DNA from: Psychrosphaera aestuarii
GTDB taxonomy: Bacteria > Pseudomonadota > Gammaproteobacteria > Enterobacterales > Alteromonadaceae
Direction of reading: 5' to 3'
Assembly (NCBI RefSeq): GCF_017948405.1
Contig: NZ_CP072844.1
Span: forward strand, 1,550,001-1,614,000
DNA: 64,000 nt
The notes under the pieces are model-generated. The model made no database searches, was not told the DNA's origin, and saw only the letters and a list, made by a program, of their open reading frames with translations. Positions 46,785 through 53,858 of this stretch are shown one piece after another. Numbering within the stretch: the first letter of the stretch is position 1; every line of letters starts with the position of its first letter. Position numbers and translations under genes: made by a program.

Positions 46785-47561
46785 TTATCTAGGCTGCATT
46801 CGTATTGCCCCATCCAAGCGGATAGTTTCGCCATTAATATATGCATTTGATGCAATATGAATGACTAAATCAGCAAACTCTTTAGGTAGGCCCATACGTT
46901 TAGGGAATTGAATATTTGCCACTAGACTTTCTTGAACATTGTCAGGCATTCCTAACAACATTGGTGTGCCCATTATGCCCGGAGCAACAGCATTAACTCG
47001 GATGCCTGTTCGCGCTAAGTCTCTTGCCATTGGTAGGCTCAAAGCAATAATGCCACCTTTACTTGCTGCATACGCTGATTGGCCCATTTGACCTTCATAC
47101 CCAGCAACCGACGCCGTATTAACAATAACACCACGCTCTAACGCTTCGCCAAGCGCTTCATTTTTTGCCATTTGTTCTGCAACTTGAGATGCAACGTTAA
47201 ACGTACCAATTAAATTAATATTTATGGCAGTCGCAAATTTACTAAGTGGCATCGCTTTTCCTTCGCGATCAAGTACTTTCGCCGCCGGTGCTATGCCCGC
47301 GCAGTTCACCAAAATATGAATAGCACCGTAAGCTTCCATTACTTTAGTTATGGCAGACGCAACCGATTCAGGGTTGGTAACGTCAACACTAACAAACATT
47401 GCATTGTCCGCTCCAAGCTCATTAACAGCTTGAATACCAGACTCTTCATTTAAATCAAAAATAGCTACTTTAATTCCTTTGTTAACTAAGCCTTCACTAG
47501 TTGCGCGGCCTAGGCCAGACGCTCCGCCAGTTACAATTGCAATTTTATTCTCTAATTCCAT
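46785..47561 (-). CDS. Short-chain dehydrogenase, 3-hydroxyacyl-CoA (HSD17B10-like) type
   Basis: A 258-residue NAD-dependent SDR. It has the cofactor loop TGGASGLG, the VNCAG motif and the catalytic Ser/Tyr/Lys (NTASVAG, YAASKGG). The segment after NCAGIAPAAKVLDREG matches the type II 3-hydroxyacyl-CoA dehydrogenase / 2-methyl-3-hydroxybutyryl-CoA dehydrogenase group. It lies nine bases after an acyl-CoA dehydrogenase gene, so a role in branched-chain amino acid (isoleucine) or fatty acid breakdown is likely. AAGGA precedes the ATG. Confidence 0.85.
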   Translation of the reverse strand: MELENKIAIVTGGASGLGRATSEGLVNKGIKVAIFDLNEESGIQAVNELGADNAMFVSVDVTNPESVASAITKVMEAYGAIHILVNCAGIAPAAKVLDREGKAMPLSKFATAININLIGTFNVASQVAEQMAKNEALGEALERGVIVNTASVAGYEGQMGQSAYAASKGGIIALSLPMARDLARTGIRVNAVAPGIMGTPMLLGMPDNVQESLVANIQFPKRMGLPKEFADLVIHIASNAYINGETIRLDGAIRMQPR

Positions 47562-47570
47562 TATTGATCC

Positions 47571-48725
47571 TTATATCTCTTTTAATAATTCACGAGCGAT
47601 AACAATTTTTTGAACTTCGCTTGTGCCTTCATAAATTGTTGTAATTCGAACATCTCTTGCCATGCGTTCAACTGGATATTCACTTATATAACCATATCCA
47701 CCTAATAACTGAATTGCGTCATAACAAATTTCGTTGGCTTTTTCCGTTGCAAATAGCTTAGCCATAGAAGCCTGTTTTGAGAAAGGTAAACCTTGTTCTT
47801 TTAGGTAGGCTGCTTGTAAAAGAAGAAGTTTAGCCGCTTCTAATTCAGTGTAACGGTCGGCTAACTTCCACTGTAAACCTTGGAATTTGATCAAGGCCTG
47901 ACCAAACTGTTCTCGTTCCGCAATGTATGCCCGAGCATAATCCATAGCAGCTTCAGCAATACCTAAAGCTAAAGAACCGATGCCAATTCGACCTCCGGCA
48001 AGCTCAGTTACCGCAACTTTAAAACCTTGGTTTTCTGTTCCCATAAGCGCTGAGGCTGGAATTCTGCAGTTTTCAAAACGAACTTCATTGGTCGCAGACG
48101 CTTTTTGGCCCATTTTATGTTCAGCGGGCGATATAACTAAGCCTGGAGTACCATTTTCAACTAAGAAGCAAGATATACCTTTTCCTTTAGGTGCAGATTT
48201 ATCGGTGACTGCCCAAACCACAAACACGCCAGCATATTCAGCGCTAGTTATAAACATTTTAGCGCCATTCAGTATATATTCATCGCCATCTTTTATTGCC
48301 GAAGTTTTCATACCTGCTGGATCACTACCGGCCCCTGTTTCAGTTAAACAAAAGCCAGCGGCAGGGTATTCACCTGAACAAATTTTTGGAAGGTACTTTT
48401 GCTTTTGTTCTTCATTTCCAACAGCCTGTATTACTTCTGCAACCATATTAGTCACTGAGGTAGTTACGGCCGTGGAGGCGCATCCTTTTGCTAATTCTTT
48501 AATTGCCAAGCTGAACGCAATTGTTCCTACTTCGCTTCCACCATAGTCTGCACTGGTATTCAATCCCATAAATCCTAGCTCAGCAAGTTGTTGCAGGTTT
48601 TTTAACAGTATTTCTCGGTTGCCAGTTTTGTCGAGTTCTGCAGCATTAGGAGCAAGCTCATTTTCTGCAAACTGTCGCGCAGTATCTTGAATTAATTGTT
48701 GTTCTTCAGTTAAAGAAAGATTCAT
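47571..48725 (-). CDS. Acyl-CoA dehydrogenase (short/branched-chain type)
   Basis: FAD-dependent alpha,beta-dehydrogenation of an acyl-CoA. The 384-residue protein shows CLTETGAGSDPAG, the flavin-contact MFITSAEYA, QFGQALIKFQGLQWKLAD and the C-terminal LGGYGYISEYPVER. The catalytic Glu is in IYEGTSEVQ. The start at 48725 (MNLSLTEEQQ) fits the family; a longer frame begins at 48749 but has no support. With the SDR gene it forms a two-gene operon consistent with isoleucine/2-methylbutyryl-CoA degradation. The rest of that pathway is not in the window. Confidence 0.88.
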   Translation of the reverse strand: MNLSLTEEQQLIQDTARQFAENELAPNAAELDKTGNREILLKNLQQLAELGFMGLNTSADYGGSEVGTIAFSLAIKELAKGCASTAVTTSVTNMVAEVIQAVGNEEQKQKYLPKICSGEYPAAGFCLTETGAGSDPAGMKTSAIKDGDEYILNGAKMFITSAEYAGVFVVWAVTDKSAPKGKGISCFLVENGTPGLVISPAEHKMGQKASATNEVRFENCRIPASALMGTENQGFKVAVTELAGGRIGIGSLALGIAEAAMDYARAYIAEREQFGQALIKFQGLQWKLADRYTELEAAKLLLLQAAYLKEQGLPFSKQASMAKLFATEKANEICYDAIQLLGGYGYISEYPVERMARDVRITTIYEGTSEVQKIVIARELLKEI

Positions 48726-48748
48726 CGTTATGACTCTAGAAAAGTGCA

Positions 48749-48758
48749 CCTAATTAGG
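48749..48758. promoter_or_regulatory. Palindrome upstream of the acyl-CoA dehydrogenase gene
   Basis: The perfect palindrome CCTAATTAGG, with partly symmetric flanks (GCA/CGC), lies 24 bases upstream of the start. It is a possible repressor site; I cannot name the regulator. The rest of the 48759-49037 gap is AT-rich, with three GATAAA repeats (48975-48992) and no gene. Confidence 0.35.
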
Positions 48759-49037
48759 CGCTATTGAACTTGCTCGACAATTTGCCAGAAAGCCAAGTTA
48801 ATGAAAAGTTTAGGAATGAAATAGGTTGAAGCTGTATGTATTGAAAATTTTACTTAGTTATTAAAGTAGATCAAAGAGTCGTCGGTTAGTTAGACGGGCA
48901 CAAATTAAGAATGCTTAATAAAAAGTATAATGAAATTTTGATATTAAAATTAATTTTCGATAAAAAGAGAGAAAGATAAAGATAAAGATAAAAATATAGA
49001 AAGTAATTAGGTTTTTTAAAAACAGAGGCTTTGAAAG

Positions 49038-49113
49038 TGGTGGGCGGTACTGGGCTCGAACCAGTGACCCTCGCCTTGTAAGGGCGATGCTCTCCCAACT
49101 GAGCTAACCGCCC
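49038..49113 (-). tRNA. tRNA-Val (TAC), distal copy
   Basis: A 76-base cloverleaf on the minus strand with encoded CCA. The anticodon loop CTTACAA gives TAC. The flanks CTTTGAAAGT (49029-49038) and ACTTTCAAAG (49114-49123) are perfect complements. Confidence 0.97.
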
Positions 49114-49135
49114 ACTTTCAAAGAGTGATTTTAAT

Positions 49136-49211
49136 TGGTGGGCGGTACTGGGCTCGAACCAGTGACCCTCGCCTTGTAAGGGCGATGCTCTCCCAACTGA
49201 GCTAACCGCCC
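49136..49211 (-). tRNA. tRNA-Val (TAC), middle copy
   Basis: Identical to the distal copy. The flanks ATTTTAATTG (49128-49137) and CAATTAAAAT (49211-49220) are perfect complements. Confidence 0.97.
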
Positions 49212-49257
49212 AATTAAAATCTGATAAAGTTGAAACCAAAACTTAAGGGTAAAGTAG

Positions 49258-49333
49258 TGGTGGGCGGTACTGGGCTCGAACCAGTGACCCTCGCCTTGTA
49301 AGGGCGATGCTCTCCCAGCTGAGCTAACCGCCC
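49258..49333 (-). tRNA. tRNA-Val (TAC), promoter-proximal copy
   Basis: Differs from the two other copies by one base in the D-loop (AGCTGGGA instead of AGTTGGGA). The flanks contain TAAAGT / ACTTTA. Confidence 0.97.
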
Positions 49334-49374
49334 AACTTTATCTCTTAAACAGCTTTGCTGCTCAAGTGGTGCGT

Positions 49375-49402
49375 ATTATAGGGAGGCCATAAAAAGAGTC
49401 AA
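49375..49402 (-). promoter_or_regulatory. Promoter of the tRNA-Val cluster
   Basis: On the minus strand, TTGACT (49402-49397) and a perfect TATAAT (49380-49375) are separated by 16 bases, about 40 bases before the first tRNA-Val. The rest of the 49334-49563 gap is AT-rich without a gene. Confidence 0.88.
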
Positions 49403-49563
49403 CACTATTTTTAAAAAAGAATTCCGTTCGAACATTTCTTAAACAAACTGCTCAAAAAAAACAAATTCAGAATAAATAACAGTCAAATTTAAAATGAATA
49501 TATGTAATTTTTAGACTCAAGAGGTATTAATCACATTTATAACTACATGCATTTTGAGAATCA

Positions 49564-50040
49564 CTAATCGTTTTCACTTAAAATACCGCATGCGCTCAAT
49601 ATTATTTCCCACTCGTGTTTTTTTACTGGTTGAATCGATAATCGGCCCTGTTTAACTAGCGTCATATCACTAAGTTCTTTAGTTGCTTTAATAGTGGTTA
49701 ATGTTAAAAACTTTTTAGCGTGTGCATTGTATTGAATATCTATACTAAACCAGCGCGGATTATCCGGTGATGATTGTGCATCATAATATTTGCTCAAAGA
49801 ATCAAACTGTAAAGGATCAGGGTAGGGCTCAGACACAACGATAGCGGAACCCGCGACACCCACGTTTTTACAACTAGAGTGGTAAAACAAAACACCATCA
49901 CCTACTTTTATTTCGTCGCGCAATAAATTTCTAGCTTGATAATTACGTATACCGTCCCATCGTCCCGTACTATTCTTCTCCGCTTTTAAGCTATCGATGC
50001 TATATTCATCGGGTTCTGATTTAAATAACCAATATTGCAT
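49564..50040 (-). CDS. EVE-domain protein
   Basis: A 158-residue single-domain protein. YWLFKSEPDEYSIDSL, the GIRNYQARNLLRD loop and KVGDGVLFYHSS mark the EVE domain (PUA-like fold; thymocyte nuclear protein 1 type), thought to bind modified bases in RNA or DNA. GAGGGA precedes the ATG. It is divergent from gltX. The target base is unknown. Confidence 0.92.
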   Translation of the reverse strand: MQYWLFKSEPDEYSIDSLKAEKNSTGRWDGIRNYQARNLLRDEIKVGDGVLFYHSSCKNVGVAGSAIVVSEPYPDPLQFDSLSKYYDAQSSPDNPRWFSIDIQYNAHAKKFLTLTTIKATKELSDMTLVKQGRLSIQPVKKHEWEIILSACGILSEND

Positions 50041-50109
50041 TTTAAGTCCCTCACGTTTTTCTATAGAATAGCGTGCAAATTTTAATGAATAAACTAAATG
50101 GATACATTA

Positions 50110-51534
50110 ATGAGCGTTGTTACTCGTTTTGCCCCAAGTCCTACGGGCTATTTACACGTTGGTGGTGCACGTACTGCACTTTATTCTTGGTTATACGCTA
50201 AGCGTCATAACGGTAAATTTATTTTACGCATAGAAGATACTGATTTAGAACGCTCTACGCCAGAAGCCGTTCAAGCCATATTAGACGGAATGTCATGGTT
50301 AGGCATGGAAGGTGACGGAGAAGTTTTTTATCAAACTAAACGTTTTGATATTTATAAAAAATACGTTCAACAATTGGTAGACGACCAAAAAGCCTATAAA
50401 TGTTTCTGTTCAAAAGAGCGATTAGAAACATTACGTTCTGAACAAGAAGCAAAGGGCGAACGCACTAAATATGACGGGAAATGTCGCGATTTAAGTGAAT
50501 CGGAAGTTGCAGCCCACGGTGATGCTCCATTTGTAATTCGTTTCAAAAATCCACTAGGTGGCGCGGTTGAGTTTAAAGATTCAATTCGTGGTGACATGAG
50601 CATTTCGAATGAAGAGATGGACGATTTAATTATTCAACGTACTGATGGCACTCCAACATATAATTTCTGTGTTGTTATAGACGACTGGGAAATGGGTATG
50701 TCGCACGTTATTCGTGGTGAAGATCACTTATTGAACACGCCTCGTCAAATTAATATCTTTAAAGCATTAGGTGCAACCGTTCCTCAATATGCACACTGTT
50801 CAATGATTTTAGGTGATGACGGTAAAAAGCTATCTAAACGTCATGGCGCTGTAAGTGTAATGCAGTACCGTGATGATGGTTACTTGCCTCAAGCCGTTAT
50901 TAATTATTTAGTACGCTTAGGTTGGTCGCATGGCGATCAAGAGATTTTTAGCTTAGAAGAATTATTTGAGTTGTTTGATATTAACGATATTAATAATTCT
51001 GCATCAGCGTTTAATACTGAAAAGCTAAATTGGATGAATCAACAATATATGAAGTCTTTACCTGCTGAAGAAGTTGCGACTCACCTGCAGTGGCATTTCG
51101 ACAACATGAATGTTGATACAACAAAAGGCCCTAAATTAGCGTCTATTGTTGAAATTCAAGCTGAACGCGTTAAAACATTAAAAGAAATGGCTGAAATTAG
51201 CACTTATTTCTATCAAGATTTTGATGAGTTAGAAGAAAAGGCCGCTAAAAAACACCTACGCCCTGTAGCTAAAGAAGCGTTAATAGTTGCAAAAGAAAAG
51301 TTAGCAGCGTTGGACAACTGGCAAGCGGCTGACATTCAGGCAGCTATTAATGCGACAGCTGAAAAATTAGAATTAGGCATGGGTAAAGTAGGCATGCCAT
51401 TACGGGTAGCAGTCACAGGTGGCGGTAATTCACCTTCATTAGATGTTACCCTTGAACTTATTGACCAGGCTAAAGTTGTAGAGCGAATTGAAAATGCTAT
51501 TCATTTTGTTGAACAACGAGAAGCAGCTCAATAA
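50110..51534 (+). CDS. gltX: Glutamyl-tRNA synthetase
   Basis: Charges tRNA-Glu with glutamate. The class I synthetase has the HIGH-type motif [11 protein letters not shown], the zinc-region residues CFCSKE and the KMSKS-type loop KLSKRHG. The ATG at 50110 ([13 protein letters not shown]) is chosen over 50098 because it fits the family N-terminus and has GGA upstream (474 residues; E. coli 471). It is followed by a terminator and then tRNA-Ala and four tRNA-Glu. The proximity of gltX to tRNA clusters is also known in E. coli. Confidence 0.96.
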   Translation: MSVVTRFAPSPTGYLHVGGARTALYSWLYAKRHNGKFILRIEDTDLERSTPEAVQAILDGMSWLGMEGDGEVFYQTKRFDIYKKYVQQLVDDQKAYKCFCSKERLETLRSEQEAKGERTKYDGKCRDLSESEVAAHGDAPFVIRFKNPLGGAVEFKDSIRGDMSISNEEMDDLIIQRTDGTPTYNFCVVIDDWEMGMSHVIRGEDHLLNTPRQINIFKALGATVPQYAHCSMILGDDGKKLSKRHGAVSVMQYRDDGYLPQAVINYLVRLGWSHGDQEIFSLEELFELFDINDINNSASAFNTEKLNWMNQQYMKSLPAEEVATHLQWHFDNMNVDTTKGPKLASIVEIQAERVKTLKEMAEISTYFYQDFDELEEKAAKKHLRPVAKEALIVAKEKLAALDNWQAADIQAAINATAEKLELGMGKVGMPLRVAVTGGGNSPSLDVTLELIDQAKVVERIENAIHFVEQREAAQ

Positions 51535-51610
51535 CAGGTGTTTCAAAAAGAGCAGGGTGATCGAAAAAGCATTTCGATAAAATCTATGTTTTTGTAGATG
51601 ATAATAATAA

Positions 51611-51636
51611 GGCCGGTCAAATGATCGGCTTTTTTA
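51611..51636 (+). terminator. Terminator after gltX
   Basis: GCCGGTCA / TGATCGGC (one G-U pair) with T6 lies about 80 bases after the gltX stop. Confidence 0.88.
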
Positions 51637-51707
51637 ATGATTTTTAACCATCTTGTTAAAAAAATAACCAAACAACCCAAACTTAGGTATTTTTATTAAA
51701 ATAAGGG

Positions 51708-51736
51708 TTGACGAAAATATTCGGAGTGCATAGAAT
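51708..51736 (+). promoter_or_regulatory. Promoter of the tRNA-Ala/tRNA-Glu cluster
   Basis: TTGACG (51708-51713), a 17-base spacer and TAGAAT (51731-51736) are followed by the GC-rich discriminator GCGCCCC. This is the signature of a stringently controlled stable-RNA promoter, 59 bases before tRNA-Ala. Confidence 0.88.
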
Positions 51737-51795
51737 GCGCCCCGCAGTTGAGGCAAACATGCCGACGCTGTAGTTGATACCAGTTTTGTAATAAA

Positions 51796-51871
51796 GGGGC
51801 TATAGCTCAGCTGGGAGAGCGCTACACTGGCAGTGTAGAGGTCAGCGGTTCGATCCCGCTTAGCTCCACCA
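51796..51871 (+). tRNA. tRNA-Ala (GGC)
   Basis: A 76-base cloverleaf with encoded CCA. The loop CTGGCAG gives anticodon GGC. The flanks TTTTGTAATA (51784-51793) and TATTACAAAA (51877-51886) are perfect complements. Confidence 0.97.
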
Positions 51872-51905
51872 GTATCTATTACAAAATTGATTGATAAGTC
51901 TTAGT

Positions 51906-51981
51906 GCTCCCATCGTCTAGAGGCCTAGGACACCGCCCTTTCACGGCGGTAACAGGGGTTCGAATCCCCTTGGGAGTACCA
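51906..51981 (+). tRNA. tRNA-Glu (TTC), copy 1
   Basis: A 76-base cloverleaf with encoded CCA. The anticodon loop CTTTCAC gives TTC. The acceptor stem GCTCCCA/TGGGAGT ends in a G-U pair. The flanks contain ATAAGT / ACTTAT. Confidence 0.97.
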
Positions 51982-52011
51982 CTTATTACATCAACAGTTT
52001 AATTGTCCTGT

Positions 52012-52087
52012 GCTCCCATCGTCTAGAGGCCTAGGACACCGCCCTTTCACGGCGGTAACAGGGGTTCGAATCCCCTTGGGAGTACCA
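52012..52087 (+). tRNA. tRNA-Glu (TTC), copy 2
   Basis: Identical to copy 1. The flanks TTAATTGT / ACAATTAA are perfect complements. The leader next to the tRNA is of the TCCTGT type. Confidence 0.97.
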
Positions 52088-52115
52088 ACAATTAACAACA
52101 AATTTAAGTCTTAGT

Positions 52116-52191
52116 GCTCCCATCGTCTAGAGGCCTAGGACACCGCCCTTTCACGGCGGTAACAGGGGTTCGAATCCCCTTGGGAGTACCA
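52116..52191 (+). tRNA. tRNA-Glu (TTC), copy 3
   Basis: Identical to copy 1. The flanks AATTTAAGT / ACTTAAATT are perfect complements. The leader is of the CTTAGT type, as in copy 1. Confidence 0.97.
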
Positions 52192-52221
52192 CTTAAATTA
52201 TAATGCTTTAAAAAGTCCTGT

Positions 52222-52297
52222 GCTCCCATCGTCTAGAGGCCTAGGACACCGCCCTTTCACGGCGGTAACAGGGGTTCGAATCCCCTTGGGAGTACCA
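52222..52297 (+). tRNA. tRNA-Glu (TTC), copy 4
   Basis: Identical to copy 1. The flanks TTAAAAAGT / ACTTTTTAA are perfect complements. The leader is of the TCCTGT type, as in copy 2. No clear terminator follows. Confidence 0.97.
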
Positions 52298-52389
52298 CTT
52301 TTTAACTACTTCAGTTACAAGTCTTCAGTGTTTAAACTAAAAACATAATCAAATTCAAATAGTTTCATTCAATCCATTTTTTTTAGTTA

Positions 52390-53049
52390 TCAGTCTGATA
52401 ACAAGCTTTCAATAACACTTTTCATCTCATCACGGATAATGATTTGCGCGCTTTTATTTGGGTGAATACCATCTCGCATCATGTAATTTGGATTTGTTGC
52501 AACTTTTTCCATGAAAAAAGGTAACAGTCGTATATCGTTTTTGGTCGCTAATGTTTTATATACGTTTTCAAACATGCTGGTATAGCGTTTTCCGTAATTC
52601 GGAGGAATTCTAACCTGCATGATTGCAACATTGATATTACGACTTTTAACCTCATCAATCATCGCTTGTAAGTTACTGCGCATGGTTGACACTGGGAAAC
52701 CTCTAAGTCCATCGTTACCGCCAAGCTCAAGAATCACCCAATCATTTTCGTCGAGCTTTTGTCTTTCTAATACTTTTGGCAATCTAGCGATGCCTCCTCC
52801 GGTAGTTTCACCGCTGATACTCGCATTAATTAACGTTATATCTGAATTTTCTGTTACAAAAGTTTGCGCCAATAAATACGGCCAGCTCTCTTCGGTTTGC
52901 ATACCGTAACCGGCGCTAACGCTGTCACCATACATTAATACCCTTTGTGTTTTGGCATTAATAGTCATCGAAAACGTGCAAAGTAGCGTAATGACAAAAA
53001 ACAGGGAGCTTGTTTTGTTTAACCAGTTTCTTTTACTATGTAAATTCAT
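52390..53049 (-). CDS. tesA: TesA, acyl-CoA thioesterase I / lysophospholipase L1
   Basis: Periplasmic SGNH hydrolase of 219 residues that cleaves thioesters and esters of fatty acyl chains. A signal peptide covers about the first 32 residues (FFVITLLCTFSMTINA). Block I is MYGDSVSAGYG with the nucleophile Ser43, block III is GGNDG, and block V with the catalytic Asp-His is DGIHPN. The GDSV in place of GDSL is a minor variant. Its start is only 23 bases from that of ybbA on the other strand, so the two promoters must overlap or lie inside coding sequence. Confidence 0.92.
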   Translation of the reverse strand: MNLHSKRNWLNKTSSLFFVITLLCTFSMTINAKTQRVLMYGDSVSAGYGMQTEESWPYLLAQTFVTENSDITLINASISGETTGGGIARLPKVLERQKLDENDWVILELGGNDGLRGFPVSTMRSNLQAMIDEVKSRNINVAIMQVRIPPNYGKRYTSMFENVYKTLATKNDIRLLPFFMEKVATNPNYMMRDGIHPNKSAQIIIRDEMKSVIESLLSD

Positions 53050-53072
53050 TGCTTTGATTGGATCCTAACTTC

Positions 53073-53858
53073 ATGAATAAAGATGCATTACCGGCGCTAG
53101 TTGCGCATAAAATCAGTAAAACCGTTGTATTGTCAAACTCTTCTAATAAAAACGCTGAAGCTGATAAAAAGATCACTATCATCAGCGATATTAACTTATC
53201 CATCAATAATGGCGAGTCAGTGGCCATTGTTGGCGCCTCAGGATCCGGAAAATCGACACTTTTAGGCCTACTAGCCGGATTAGATTTACCTACCACTGGC
53301 AAGATAGAGTTTTATGGAACGCAAATACAAAAATTGGATGAAGAGCAACGAGCTTCTATTCGTCGATCGGACATCGGATTTATATTTCAGCAGTTTCTAC
53401 TCGTACCGAGTTTAACAGCTATTGAGAACGTTATGCTACCCGCTGAATTGTCTGACGATGCTGAGATACGTCAAAACGCAAGAACAAACGCGGCTAACTG
53501 GCTAGAAAAAGTAGGTTTGAGCCATCGTTTAGATCATTTTCCAAACCAGTTGTCTGGAGGAGAGCAACAGCGAGTTGCTATCGCTAGAGCATTTATTACT
53601 AAACCAAAACTGTTATTTGCCGACGAACCGTCTGCAAACCTCGACTCAGTAAATGGTCACTTAGTTGAGGATTTGTTATTTGATTTAAATAAAAGTGCCG
53701 ACACTACGTTGGTTTTAGTCACACATGATCCTGCGTTAGCAAAGCGTTGTGAAAAGACATTTGTTCTAAAAGATGGATCGCTGAAACAACAAGGTGAGAT
53801 TAAGCCAAGACTTGCGGAAGTAACCAACATAGAAAAGGCCAAACAAGATGCAAAATAA
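53073..53858 (+). CDS. ybbA: YbbA-type ABC ATPase
   Basis: ATPase of the YbbA-YbbP system, 261 residues. It has Walker A GASGSGKST, signature LSGGEQQRVAIARAF, Walker B LLFADEPS and H-loop LVTHD. A TTG at 53058 would extend the frame; the ATG at 53073 is preferred although its ribosome binding site is weak. It has a longer N-terminus than E. coli YbbA (228). It overlaps ybbP by 11 bases. In E. coli YbbAP and TesA are neighbours in the same divergent arrangement, and a joint role in handling acyl or lipid molecules has been proposed. Confidence 0.92.
   Translation: MNKDALPALVAHKISKTVVLSNSSNKNAEADKKITIISDINLSINNGESVAIVGASGSGKSTLLGLLAGLDLPTTGKIEFYGTQIQKLDEEQRASIRRSDIGFIFQQFLLVPSLTAIENVMLPAELSDDAEIRQNARTNAANWLEKVGLSHRLDHFPNQLSGGEQQRVAIARAFITKPKLLFADEPSANLDSVNGHLVEDLLFDLNKSADTTLVLVTHDPALAKRCEKTFVLKDGSLKQQGEIKPRLAEVTNIEKAKQDAK

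Noticed and set aside
48886..49239. Minus-strand frame through two tRNA-Val genes with repeated peptide GSSPVPPT-like segments
   Set aside because: It reads through the tRNA genes themselves and has no ribosome binding site; the repeat is the tRNA sequence translated.
51906..52297. Regularly spaced identical 76-base units resembling a repeat-spacer array
   Set aside because: The units are complete tRNA-Glu cloverleafs with CCA ends; there are no cas genes and the repeats are far too long for CRISPR.
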